A stretch of 64,000 nt of DNA from Anaerolineae bacterium (GTDB taxonomy: Bacteria > Chloroflexota > Anaerolineae > Anaerolineales > Anaerolineaceae), in assembly GCA_013178185.1 (NCBI GenBank), contig JABLXC010000004.1, positions 1 through 64,000 on the forward strand, written 5' to 3'. How positions within the stretch are numbered: the first letter of the stretch is position 1; each line of letters opens with the position of its first letter. Position numbers and translations under genes: made by a program. The notes under the pieces were generated by a model. It did no database searches, was not told where the DNA came from, and saw only the letters and a program-made list of their open reading frames with translations. Below are positions 42,901 to 51,621 of this stretch, piece by piece.

Positions 42901-43800
42901 ATGGAAATTTCACAATCAAAGCAAGATGTAATACAAAAAACAAAACAATATAAGAAGCGAAGCCAAATTTTGGAAGTATGGCGACGACTAAAACGCAACA
43001 AAGCTGCGCTCATTGGCCTGGCTATTGTTATATTGTTGTTTCTCATGGTAATTTTTGCCGACGTTCTTTACGACTATAAGGGTGTTGTGATCAAGCAGAA
43101 CATCCCCAATCGGCTTCAGCATCCCTCACTTGCACATCCCTTTGGCACCGACGAATTGGGAAGAGACATGCTTGCGAGAATCATCCACGGTGGAAGGATG
43201 TCGCTATCAATCAGCCTGGTTTCAGTGGCATTTTCTCTTCTCATTGGAGGTTCACTAGGAGCAATAACGGGTTATTTTGGCGGGAGAATTGACATGGTCA
43301 TTATGAGGATCATGGACATATTCCTGGCAATTCCCCCCACATTACTGGCAATCACAATTGTAGCTGCGCTTGGGCCAAGTACGATCAACCTGGTCATTGC
43401 CCTGGCAGTTTCGAGTGTGCCAACCTTTTCGAGAATTGTTCGAGGTTCAGTGCTCATGGTAAGAGATGTGGAATTCATCGAAGCCGCAAAAGCCATCGGG
43501 GCGACCAATAGAACGATCATTATTGAGCATATTCTCCCGAACAGTTTTGCGCCAGTCCTTGTTCAGACGACATTAAGTGTCGCCGTGATGATTTTAACAA
43601 CTGCAGGGCTGAGCTTTCTGGGTTTGGGTGTTCAAGTGCCAACGCCCGAATGGGGATTTATGCTATCCAGTGGAAGGACATATATTCGCGACCATAGCTA
43701 CTTGACGCTTTTTCCTGGCCTGGCAATCATGGCCACCATCCTTTCGCTGAATTTGCTCGGCGACGGCCTTCGCGATGCATTGGATCCAAGACTCAAGTAG
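42901..43800 (+). CDS. Peptide-type ABC importer permease, DppC-like
   Basis: The protein has 299 residues. It has a polar N-terminus, then a helix at ALIGLAIVILLFLMVIFADV. FGTDELGRDMLARIIHGGRM is the DppC signature, and EAAKAIGATNRTIIIEHIL is the ATPase-coupling loop. It lies 9 bp after the DppB-like gene, and the ribosome site is TAGGGGTGAG. Confidence 0.94.
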   Translation: MEISQSKQDVIQKTKQYKKRSQILEVWRRLKRNKAALIGLAIVILLFLMVIFADVLYDYKGVVIKQNIPNRLQHPSLAHPFGTDELGRDMLARIIHGGRMSLSISLVSVAFSLLIGGSLGAITGYFGGRIDMVIMRIMDIFLAIPPTLLAITIVAALGPSTINLVIALAVSSVPTFSRIVRGSVLMVRDVEFIEAAKAIGATNRTIIIEHILPNSFAPVLVQTTLSVAVMILTTAGLSFLGLGVQVPTPEWGFMLSSGRTYIRDHSYLTLFPGLAIMATILSLNLLGDGLRDALDPRLK

Positions 43801-43826
43801 AAACCTAGATGTTATGAGATAACCCC

Positions 43827-44843
43827 ATGAGTGAACATACAACAACGGCACCAATACCCACACTGGAGATCAAGAATCTTGTCGTAGAATATCGCACCGA
43901 AGATGGAATCGTCCATGCGGTTAATGGCTTGGATCTTCGCATCGAGAAAGGAAAAACGCTCGGGCTGGTAGGCGAAACGGGCGCTGGAAAAACCACAACA
44001 GGCCTGGCAATATTAAGGCTGGTCGCTCAGCCGCCAGGAGTTATTGTTGATGGCAGCATTCACCTGAACGGCGAGAACCTCCTGATGAAATCCGAAAAAG
44101 AAATGGAGAAAATCAGGGGCAAACAGGTTTCGATGATCTTTCAGGATCCGATGACCTCTCTGAATCCTGTAACTCGAGTTGAAGATCAGATCGCTGAGGT
44201 TATAGAACTCCATGAGCATTTGAGCTGGAATGAATCCCTGGCCAAAGCCAGAGATATGCTTGAATTAGTGGGAATACCCGGTGAAAGAGGAGTTGATTAT
44301 CCTCATCAGTTTTCTGGCGGGATGAAGCAGCGCGTTGTTATTGCAATTGCCCTGGCATGTAGTCCTCAGCTATTAATTTCCGATGAGCCAACAACAGCAT
44401 TGGATGTAACCATTCAGGCTCAAGTACTCCAGCTCATGAAGAATTTGAGAGAAAAATATCAAATGTCAATGCTGATGATTACTCACGATTTGGGAATCGT
44501 AGTTGAGATTTGCGATCTGGTGTCCATCATGTATGCCGGGCGAGTTGTTGAACATGGCTCACTAGAAGATATTTTCAATAATACAAGGCATCCTTATACA
44601 GAGGGATTATTTAATTCACTGCCGAATCTCGAAGACAGGAAAGCAAAATTAAAGCCAATTAAAGGGCTTATGCCGGATCCCAGTAATTTACCCCCTGGTT
44701 GTGCCTTCTGTCCCAGGTGTGATTACGCTATGGAGATATGCCATACTGATAAACCAGGAAAGGTGTATCGAACCGAAGATCATTTTGTTGAATGTCACCT
44801 GTACAGCGAACAAAATATTGGCGAGAAGGTGATAGGCAAATGA
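43827..44843 (+). CDS. Peptide-type ABC importer ATPase, DppD-like
   Basis: The protein has 338 residues. Walker A is GETGAGKTTT, the signature FSGGMKQRVVIA, and Walker B LLISDEPTTALDV. The C-terminal oligopeptide extension carries Cys residues (CAFCPRCDYAM, EICHTDK) as in proteins with an iron-sulphur or zinc site. Its stop overlaps the next start (ATGA). No strong ribosome site is seen before ATG 43827. Confidence 0.95.
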   Translation: MSEHTTTAPIPTLEIKNLVVEYRTEDGIVHAVNGLDLRIEKGKTLGLVGETGAGKTTTGLAILRLVAQPPGVIVDGSIHLNGENLLMKSEKEMEKIRGKQVSMIFQDPMTSLNPVTRVEDQIAEVIELHEHLSWNESLAKARDMLELVGIPGERGVDYPHQFSGGMKQRVVIAIALACSPQLLISDEPTTALDVTIQAQVLQLMKNLREKYQMSMLMITHDLGIVVEICDLVSIMYAGRVVEHGSLEDIFNNTRHPYTEGLFNSLPNLEDRKAKLKPIKGLMPDPSNLPPGCAFCPRCDYAMEICHTDKPGKVYRTEDHFVECHLYSEQNIGEKVIGK

Positions 44844-45796
44844 GCAAACAGCAACCTCTATTGGAAGTAAAAAATCTAAAAAAATATTTTCAAACCCCGA
44901 GGGGGATGCTCCATGCAGTTGACGACGTATCCTTCAAAATTGCTGAAGGAAAAACACTTGGCGTCGTTGGCGAATCAGGATGCGGAAAATCAACGACAGG
45001 GCGAGCAATATTACGCCTGGTTGAGCCGACCTCCGGCGAGGTTAATTTTGATGGAATTGATATTTTGAAACTAAATCCTGAACAAATGCGCAAAATGCGC
45101 CAGCACATGCAGATTATCTTCCAGGACCCATACTCCTCCTTGGATCCACGAAAGACGATTAGCCAGACGATTGAAGAACCGCTAAGGCTAAATCATATTA
45201 TTCCAGATAAGAATGCCAGGATAGAGCGGGTCTTTGAGTTGATGGAGACGGTCGGTTTAGCCGAACGCTTATTCAACACCTATCCCCACGAGTTGGATGG
45301 CGGAAGAAGACAAAGAATTGGCATTGCACGGGCACTCGCGTTGAATCCAAATTTTATTGTTTGCGATGAACCTGTATCCGCGTTGGATGTGTCAATTCAA
45401 GCGCAGATTCTCAACCTGCTAAAAGAATTGCAGTCAAGGTTGAACCTCACCTATATGTTTATCACGCATAATTTGTCAGTTGTTAACCACTTCTCGGACG
45501 ATATAGCTGTAATGTACTTGGGTGAGATGATCGAGATGGCGCCAGCAGAAGATCTCTTTACCCAGCCTCTTCATCCGTATACCCAAGCGCTGCTATCTGC
45601 GATCCCTGCGCCAACCCTAAATAAAAAGATGGATCGCATTATATTAAAAGGCGAGATAGCCTCACCCATTGAACCAAAACCAATCTGTCGCTTCGCTAAT
45701 CGGTGTATTCATATGCAAGACAGATGCCGTAAAGAACATCCAGAATTGATTGAGGCATCTACGGGGCATTTCGTAGCATGTTTCCTCGTGCAATGA
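44840..45796 (+). CDS. Peptide-type ABC importer ATPase, DppF-like
   Basis: The protein has 318 residues from ATG 44840; the track to 44792 lies inside the previous gene. Walker A is GESGCGKSTTG and Walker B FIVCDEPVSALDV. The signature reads LDGGRRQRIGIARAL, with Asp where Ser is usual, a variant seen in part of this family. The C-terminal Cys cluster (CRFANRCIHMQDRC) is complete. It is the last gene of the importer. A weak hairpin (AAAACC/GGTTTT, 45817-45833) follows. Confidence 0.94.
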   Translation: MSKQQPLLEVKNLKKYFQTPRGMLHAVDDVSFKIAEGKTLGVVGESGCGKSTTGRAILRLVEPTSGEVNFDGIDILKLNPEQMRKMRQHMQIIFQDPYSSLDPRKTISQTIEEPLRLNHIIPDKNARIERVFELMETVGLAERLFNTYPHELDGGRRQRIGIARALALNPNFIVCDEPVSALDVSIQAQILNLLKELQSRLNLTYMFITHNLSVVNHFSDDIAVMYLGEMIEMAPAEDLFTQPLHPYTQALLSAIPAPTLNKKMDRIILKGEIASPIEPKPICRFANRCIHMQDRCRKEHPELIEASTGHFVACFLVQ

Positions 45797-45853
45797 TGTT
45801 GGAATAAAAACCGGCCCTGGGTATAAGGTTTTATTTGATTACTGGGTGTGTTT

Positions 45854-45907
45854 CTAAGGACACTGCATCAATCCCTGCGCCTGCAAACACCCACGCAGGA
45901 CAGGAAG
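45854..45907 (-). pseudogene. Decayed 3' remnant of a W-type radical SAM maturase gene
   Basis: On the minus strand the last codons read GCLQAQGLMQCP and a stop. The complete gene at 51622 ends with GCLWAQGLIQCP. The DNA matches about 30 of 36 bases from the stop, then a 1-nt deletion breaks the frame where the other copy has the TCGGC motif. Upstream the reading frame stays open to 46024 but shows no further similarity and no start. It shows that a second copy once stood here. Confidence 0.6.
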
Positions 45908-46039
45908 CCGTTCCCCAAACAACTTAAGAACTTCCGGCTCTATTTTAAAACTCTCAGCAGTTTGTCTGAATTGATCGCCAGCTGAACCCTGTTGACAGAA
46001 ACCAATTTGACCGGCTGTTGCGTATCATCTCAACCAGGA

Positions 46040-49000
46040 TTACGACTCATGCGTCTGGTTTAAATTTGCCTCGACCAGATGAACAATTTCCTCTTGGGTG
46101 AGTGAGCGGCCCGCCGGAGCGATGGCGATTGTCTGGGTGGGGGGGATCTCGGCCAGAAATTCAGAAATTTTCTTCCGCCGCGGGCTGCCGGTCTCGGCGC
46201 GCTCATTCAGCCAGTTCAGGATGACCGATGCCTCGGCCTGTGGTCCAAAACGGGCAAAGATTGTCCCAATTTCGTACAGGCAATCTAACGCGAGAGGGTT
46301 TTCCTGGAGGGCGAAGGCAAGCTTCAAACCGGTATATTGATGGTGTAATGCCAGCGCTCGATCCCCCACCGAAAGCGCGATTTGACCCAGGCGGTAATGA
46401 CCATCTGCCTCGCCAGACGAATGACCGATCTCCTGACTGATGCGGATGGCTTGCTGGCAAAAAGATTGAGCTTCGGCGTACTTCCCTAGCTGGCGGTTCA
46501 GTTCCCCCTGAGTGAGCGAGGCCTGAACAACGCCATATTGGTCTCCGAGCGCTTCATAGATTTCCTGGCTGCGCTGGCAGTAATTCAAAGCAATCTGGCG
46601 CTGACCCAGTTCGCGGTAGCATAAACTCAGGCCCGTAAGCAAATGGGCGACCGTCTGTTGATCGCCGATTTTTTCGGCAATGACGAGGCCTTCCTGGCAG
46701 GCCTCGCGCGCAGCCTCAAAATCCGCTGCGGTGAAGGCAACCCCGGCAAGCTCTAAAAGCGCGACCGCCTGGCCCGATAAATGCCCGGTTTGCTTGCGCA
46801 GCGATAAGCATTGGCGCAGCCAATCCCTGGCCTGCTCAAGGTCGCCTTGCATTCGCGCTGTTCCCCCCAGGTGACCAAGGACAAACGCCAGCTCATCGGG
46901 CTCGTTCATCTCCTTGAGCAACGCAAGGCTTTCCAACAACCATCGGTTAGCCTCATCAAAACGGGAGAGAAATGACAGAAATCGCCCTTCGCGAGCGGCC
47001 AGACGACAGTAAGTGAAACGTGCCTGGAGATCGCCGGTGGTGCAGGGTTGCAATGCCAGGCGGGCGGTGCCAAACATTTCTAGAGCCAGGCGAAAACGGC
47101 TTCGGACCGCCGTAAAATGGTACAGACCGTCAATCGCCGCCGCTAACAGGCTGATGTCGCGCCGGTTTACCATCCAGTTCCAGGCGGCGCGAATATTCTC
47201 AAGCTCACCCTCAATCTCGCGCAGCGCTTCCTGTTGGATAGAACCAGAACCCTGCGCCATATCTCCCTGGCGCGCCAGAAAGCGGGCATAATACTCAGCG
47301 TGATGCATGGAGATTTGCTCTCCATCCCCATTCTGCCTTAGCTTTTCAGCCCCGAACTGGCGCGCTACCTGATGCAGATAGTAGCGCCCTTCCGACTGCC
47401 AGACCAGCGATTTCTCGACCAGAGCGGCCAGGTTCGCTGGGGTTGACCCAGCGACCTGGAGGGCAGCCTCGCGGCTGAAAGGGCCAGAAAAAACCGACAG
47501 CCGCTGAAAAACAGTTTGTTCTGCCGGGGTCAGGTGATTCCAAGACCACTCGAATACCCCGCGCAGGTTTGATCGCCGGGGAGAAGCATCGCGAAAACTG
47601 GTTTGGAGGAAGTCAATGCTGCTTTCAATTTGACTGGCGATCTCGCTGCAGGCGACCTGATTGACCCAGGCAGCCGCCAGCTCGATGCCCAGCGGCATCC
47701 CCCCCACCAATTGGCATATTTTTGCAATTTCAGGCTCATCGGCATGGCTGAGATTGAAATTAGCCTGCGCCCGGCGCGCCCGCTGGAGGAATAACTGCTG
47801 AGCGGCGTAAGGTTCCTGGTTTTTCTGCGCTACAGGCGGAACGGGCAGGCCGTCCAGGCGGAAAACGTGTTCTGCCTGCAAACCCAACCGCTGGCGCGAG
47901 GTTGCCAGGATCTTCAGATCTGGAACCTGCGCCAGCAGTTCCGCCAGCAACCCCACGCCCTCCAGGTGATCTTCCAGTTCGTCCACCACCAGCAAAAGCT
48001 CTTTCGGCCGCAGAAAATGGATCAGTTCGCGGGTGGGCTCGTGCGGACTGGTTAGCATACAGCCGAGGACATTTGCCAGAGTGAGCAATAACCGATGATT
48101 GCCAGCAGACTGTTCGTTGCCTGGCGAAGCGAACCAGACCCCGTTGAGGAACATGGCCTCGCAGGAGGCGGCTGTTTCCAGCGCCAATCTGGTTTTTCCC
48201 ACCCCGCCCGGTCCCAAGATGGTCACCAGCCGGATTTCGGGAGAAGCCATCATCTGACGCAATTGAGCCAGTTCACTTTCGCGCCCGACAAACCCGGTAA
48301 CGGCAGCGGGCAGATTGCTGCGTACATTTTTTAGCGATTCTTTAATGCGCTCGTACAATGCGGTGGTTTCCGTGGATGGTTCAACGTCGAATTCCTTGCG
48401 CAGCATGGTCCGGCAGGCGTTGTATTGAGCCAGGGCGGCGCTGCGCTGACCGCTGCGGGCTTGCATGAGCATCAATTGGCGGTGAATTTCTTCGCGCCAC
48501 GGATCAAGCGCCAGAAGACGGTTGGCATAATTCATCGCCGGTCCATATTCACCACAATTGGCATGGGCAGTCATCAGGCGGTGCAGCGCTTCGAGCGCTT
48601 GTTCGTGTAAGCGGGCTTGTTGCATGAATACCCATTCTTCAAACAGTGGGGCTTCGCGGATCACAAATCCTTCGAGAAAATTCCCCCGGTAGATTGCAAT
48701 GGCTCTTTCAAAGTCGCCGCTCTCAAAGGCTGCGCCAAATTGCTCCACATCCAGCGCATAGAGCATTTCTGCATTGAATTGCACCGTGTCGTTGGCTATC
48801 TTCAAGTAAGGGCCGAAGAATTTGCGTAAGTTGGATAATGCCTGGCGAAGATTATTCCTGGCATCTGCGTCTGGCATTTCGCCCCATAATAGCGAGGCCA
48901 GAGATTCACGCTGGTGCGCTCGCTGGTTGACCGCTAGATAGACAAGCAACGCGGGAACTTTACTGGAGATAAATCCAGTAACGGGCGTTTTATTGATTTG

Positions 49001-49045
49001 TATTTGCATACCGCCAAGAAGGTGAATTTCTAAATCTGTTTTCAT
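46040..49045 (-). CDS. Large SARP/AfsR-type regulator with BTAD, NTPase and TPR domains
   Basis: The protein has 1001 residues. Residues 1-95 are an OmpR-like winged helix (RESLASLLWGEMPDADARNN), 95-240 the bacterial transcriptional activation domain (BTAD), and 250-560 an NB-ARC-like STAND NTPase. Its Walker A is GPGGVGKT (278-285), and LLLVVDELEDHLEG is the Walker B. From about residue 600 there are TPR repeats (LSLCYRELGQRQIALNYCQ and similar). Such proteins bind DNA after sensing ligand or NTP. The target is unknown; it could be the small gene and cytochrome gene in front of it. Part of the C-terminus is charged and disordered. Confidence 0.9.
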   Translation of the reverse strand: MKTDLEIHLLGGMQIQINKTPVTGFISSKVPALLVYLAVNQRAHQRESLASLLWGEMPDADARNNLRQALSNLRKFFGPYLKIANDTVQFNAEMLYALDVEQFGAAFESGDFERAIAIYRGNFLEGFVIREAPLFEEWVFMQQARLHEQALEALHRLMTAHANCGEYGPAMNYANRLLALDPWREEIHRQLMLMQARSGQRSAALAQYNACRTMLRKEFDVEPSTETTALYERIKESLKNVRSNLPAAVTGFVGRESELAQLRQMMASPEIRLVTILGPGGVGKTRLALETAASCEAMFLNGVWFASPGNEQSAGNHRLLLTLANVLGCMLTSPHEPTRELIHFLRPKELLLVVDELEDHLEGVGLLAELLAQVPDLKILATSRQRLGLQAEHVFRLDGLPVPPVAQKNQEPYAAQQLFLQRARRAQANFNLSHADEPEIAKICQLVGGMPLGIELAAAWVNQVACSEIASQIESSIDFLQTSFRDASPRRSNLRGVFEWSWNHLTPAEQTVFQRLSVFSGPFSREAALQVAGSTPANLAALVEKSLVWQSEGRYYLHQVARQFGAEKLRQNGDGEQISMHHAEYYARFLARQGDMAQGSGSIQQEALREIEGELENIRAAWNWMVNRRDISLLAAAIDGLYHFTAVRSRFRLALEMFGTARLALQPCTTGDLQARFTYCRLAAREGRFLSFLSRFDEANRWLLESLALLKEMNEPDELAFVLGHLGGTARMQGDLEQARDWLRQCLSLRKQTGHLSGQAVALLELAGVAFTAADFEAAREACQEGLVIAEKIGDQQTVAHLLTGLSLCYRELGQRQIALNYCQRSQEIYEALGDQYGVVQASLTQGELNRQLGKYAEAQSFCQQAIRISQEIGHSSGEADGHYRLGQIALSVGDRALALHHQYTGLKLAFALQENPLALDCLYEIGTIFARFGPQAEASVILNWLNERAETGSPRRKKISEFLAEIPPTQTIAIAPAGRSLTQEEIVHLVEANLNQTHES

Positions 49046-49130
49046 GCCGCCCGGAATAAATGATTTCTAAACGCCTGACAGATATGATTATGATAAAGAA
49101 TATCACAAAAGTCATCTAATTCAAGGGCCG

Positions 49131-49328
49131 ATGTCGCCAATTCCTAAAAAACCTGTTCGCTATCACCGCTTTATCCTCTCGATCTGGGAAGAGCGGGACG
49201 ACGACGGCAGACGCCTGACCTGGCGGTTCGGGCTTCAGGATGTGCAGATGGAAGGGCGCGTCGGATTCAAAAATCTTGAAGAGCTCATGAAATATTTACA
49301 GGATTGGATGGAAGCTTTCCCGCCCTGA
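49131..49328 (+). CDS. Small protein divergent from the SARP gene, unknown
   Basis: The protein has 65 residues. The segment TWRFGLQDVQMEGRVGFKNLEELMKYLQDW looks like a compact alpha/beta domain (only its ends, TWRFGLQD and FKNLEELM, are certain family-like patterns). It is divergent from the SARP gene with only 85 bp between them, which suggests joint control. The ribosome site is weak (AAGGGCCG). Confidence 0.6.
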   Translation: MSPIPKKPVRYHRFILSIWEERDDDGRRLTWRFGLQDVQMEGRVGFKNLEELMKYLQDWMEAFPP

Positions 49329-49365
49329 GCAATCCGTCACATTTTAAATCCAAAGGAGAATCTCT

Positions 49366-50346
49366 ATGATCGTCAATCTGTTGATTGTGCTTCTACTGAT
49401 CGGTCTGACCATCGGGGCCGGCTGGCTGCTCTGGCGAACTTTGAGGGCCAAAAAATTGTGGGTGAAGATCCTCGGCGGTCTGGGCGCGAGCGCGCTGACC
49501 CTGTTGTTGGCGGCGCTCTCGTTCGTGGGCGTTAAGGGTGCGGCGGTACTGTACGCCCCCGGCGCGCCGGCGGCTCACAGCCGGGATATTCCCGCTGATC
49601 CGGCGCTGGTCGCCCGCGGCGAATACCTGGTTAACATCTCCTGTATCGGATGTCACAGCAAAGTAAATGCCCAGGGCAATCCGAGTGGAGAGATGCCCCT
49701 CAGCGGCGGCTGGAACATCGCAGCAGCAGAAGGCTTTGGCTTTCTGGGCGACATGGTCGCAGAGAACCTGACCCCCGGCGGAAAGCTGGCAAATTACACA
49801 GACGGCGAGCTCTTCCGCGCCTTGCGTTATGGCGTGGATAAAGACGGCCGTCGGCTTGGTTTTATGTCGCTATTGCCCTACGGACAACTGAGCGACGAAG
49901 ATACGGAGGCCATCATCGCCTACCTGCGTTCGCTGCCCCCTACCGAAAACCAGATCTCCACCGGCGACCGGATCAACATTGTGGGCGTTTTGCTCTTCGG
50001 CTCAGGCATGTTTCCGTTGCCCGAAACGCCATCTGAGCAGGTGGTTGCTCCAGCGCAGGCCGTAAACGCCGAGTACGGCGCCTATGTGGCCACCTTTGGC
50101 GAGTGTCGCGGTTGTCACGGCCCGGATGTCTCAGGCGTACCGGCTTCTGCGATGGGACCGGCGGTGCCCAACCCGCGCCCGCTTGTCAGTCAGATGACGG
50201 TGGACCAATTTATCGAGATGATGCGTACCGGCACAAAACCTGGGGGCGCGCCCTTCACCGAAGGAATGCCGTGGCAGAGCGCCAGCAAAATGACCGACGC
50301 CGACCTGGCCGCGTTGCACGCTTATTTGTCCGCGCCGGAAAAGTAG
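49366..50346 (+). CDS. Membrane-anchored dihaem cytochrome c
   Basis: The protein has 326 residues. Two membrane helices (about residues 3-22 and 34-60) come first, then a periplasmic or external part with two c-type haem sites: CIGCH at 93-97 and CRGCH at 247-251. Met ligands are probably MPLSGG and MPWQSA. The arrangement resembles cytochromes that serve as electron carriers for alcohol or aldehyde dehydrogenases. CAAAGGAGAATCTCT precedes ATG 49366. It lies 39 bp before ridA and may share its transcript. Haem c in the membrane implies some respiratory chain. Confidence 0.92.
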   Translation: MIVNLLIVLLLIGLTIGAGWLLWRTLRAKKLWVKILGGLGASALTLLLAALSFVGVKGAAVLYAPGAPAAHSRDIPADPALVARGEYLVNISCIGCHSKVNAQGNPSGEMPLSGGWNIAAAEGFGFLGDMVAENLTPGGKLANYTDGELFRALRYGVDKDGRRLGFMSLLPYGQLSDEDTEAIIAYLRSLPPTENQISTGDRINIVGVLLFGSGMFPLPETPSEQVVAPAQAVNAEYGAYVATFGECRGCHGPDVSGVPASAMGPAVPNPRPLVSQMTVDQFIEMMRTGTKPGGAPFTEGMPWQSASKMTDADLAALHAYLSAPEK

Positions 50347-50385
50347 TAAATCCTATACACATTATCAATAAGGAGATTATCAAAA

Positions 50386-50781
50386 ATGGAAAGACGAATC
50401 ATCAATCCCTGGAGCTGGCAAGATGAATATGGTTATGTTCAGGCGAATGAAGTGAGCGGTGTGCAGCGAACTCTATACTGTTCGGGGCAGGCTGCCAACG
50501 ACGAGAGCGGCGCAGCCGTCTTGCCCGGCGACATGGGCGCGCAGATTGGCCTGGCGCTCGATAACTTAGAGACTCTGTTGCGCGCTGCCGGCTTCACCTT
50601 TGCTGATATTGTTCGCCTGAACATTTACACCACAGATGTTGACAAATTCTTCGAGAACTATGGAGTTTTTATCGGGCGATTGGCTGAGGCTGGTTGCCGC
50701 CACACCGGCTCGCTCATCGGCGTTGCCCGATTGGCTTTCCCGGAGATGATGATTGAGATCGAAGCCACAGCGGCAGCCTGA
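50386..50781 (+). CDS. ridA: RidA/YjgF-family protein
   Basis: The protein has 131 residues. RidA proteins hydrolyse reactive imine or enamine intermediates, or bind small metabolites. The N-terminus WQDEYGYVQANEVSG, the core LDNLETLLRAAGFTFADIVRLNIYTTD and the end GVARLAFPEMMIEIEAT match the family. The usual catalytic Arg is followed by different residues (GVARLAFPE), so deaminase activity is not certain. Imine-clearing helpers of this kind often sit with purine or pyrimidine breakdown genes. Two hairpins, e.g. GCTGGCGCG/CGCGCCAGC (50809-50844), follow. Confidence 0.87.
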   Translation: MERRIINPWSWQDEYGYVQANEVSGVQRTLYCSGQAANDESGAAVLPGDMGAQIGLALDNLETLLRAAGFTFADIVRLNIYTTDVDKFFENYGVFIGRLAEAGCRHTGSLIGVARLAFPEMMIEIEATAAA

Positions 50782-50958
50782 GCTGCCAATCTTATTCATC
50801 CTTGGGTTGCTGGCGCGCGGCTATACGGCCTGCCACGCGCCAGCCGGTTGTAAGTCCAACGGTGAAAGATAGAGCGATGAGCGCTTTTTGCAACCGTATC
50901 TGTCGCTTGATCAAAACTTCTATACTGGTGATGAAATGAGTTTTTAGGAGGCGCTGCA

Positions 50959-51483
50959 ATGTCGAAATTAAATCTTTATCGCGCTGGCGGGCTTGCCGCC
51001 CTGTTGGGGATTGTGCTTCTATTTGCCGCTTACGTTGTTCCTGCCCTGCTGGCGGTCGGGGTTTTGCTTTTTGCGGTGACTTACTTTGCCCTTTATAGGC
51101 TGCCTGGGGTGGGATTGCCGGCGTTGAACCTGGCTGCCGTGATCTCGACCCTGTTAGGCGCAGCCGGTTTACTTTTCACCGGTTCCACGCCGTCTGTCCT
51201 GTTCAACGTCTTTATGGGATTAGCCCTCATGTTGCCAGCGTTCCTTGCTGGCCTGTCGGCTTACCGCCAGACGGCCTTCCCCCGCGCTCTGCCAATCATC
51301 GGAATAATCGCAGGCGCGCTGGGGATGCTAAACGCCGTTGCCAATATTTCCGGCGGCGGCGATTGGACAAACCTTCCCAATGCCATGTCGAAGTTGTTCA
51401 GCGACCTGACGTACTACCCGGCAACGCTTCTGCTGCTTGTCTGGCTGGTGTGGGGCGCTTTTCTCTTGTTTCGCAAAGCATAA
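50959..51483 (+). CDS. Small multi-pass membrane protein, unknown
   Basis: The protein has 174 residues with five predicted helices (for example LAALLGIVLLFAAYVVPALL, VLFNVFMGLALMLPAFLAGL, PIIGIIAGALGMLNAVAN, TLLLLVWLVWGAFLLF). It has few charged residues. TAGGAGGCGCTGCA precedes ATG 50959. No family is recognised. It is a monocistronic gene between ridA and the convergent radical SAM gene. Confidence 0.65.
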   Translation: MSKLNLYRAGGLAALLGIVLLFAAYVVPALLAVGVLLFAVTYFALYRLPGVGLPALNLAAVISTLLGAAGLLFTGSTPSVLFNVFMGLALMLPAFLAGLSAYRQTAFPRALPIIGIIAGALGMLNAVANISGGGDWTNLPNAMSKLFSDLTYYPATLLLLVWLVWGAFLLFRKA

Positions 51484-51621
51484 GATCCACAGATCTTCGC
51501 GAAGACTACTCGAACCTGTTACAGGTGATAGCGCTATGAATCGCCGTTTAGATCACCCAAAGAGAGGGTTTTATTGATGCCCGAAGCCCGTTTTTTGCAG
51601 ACCCAATCTCAAAAAACAGCG

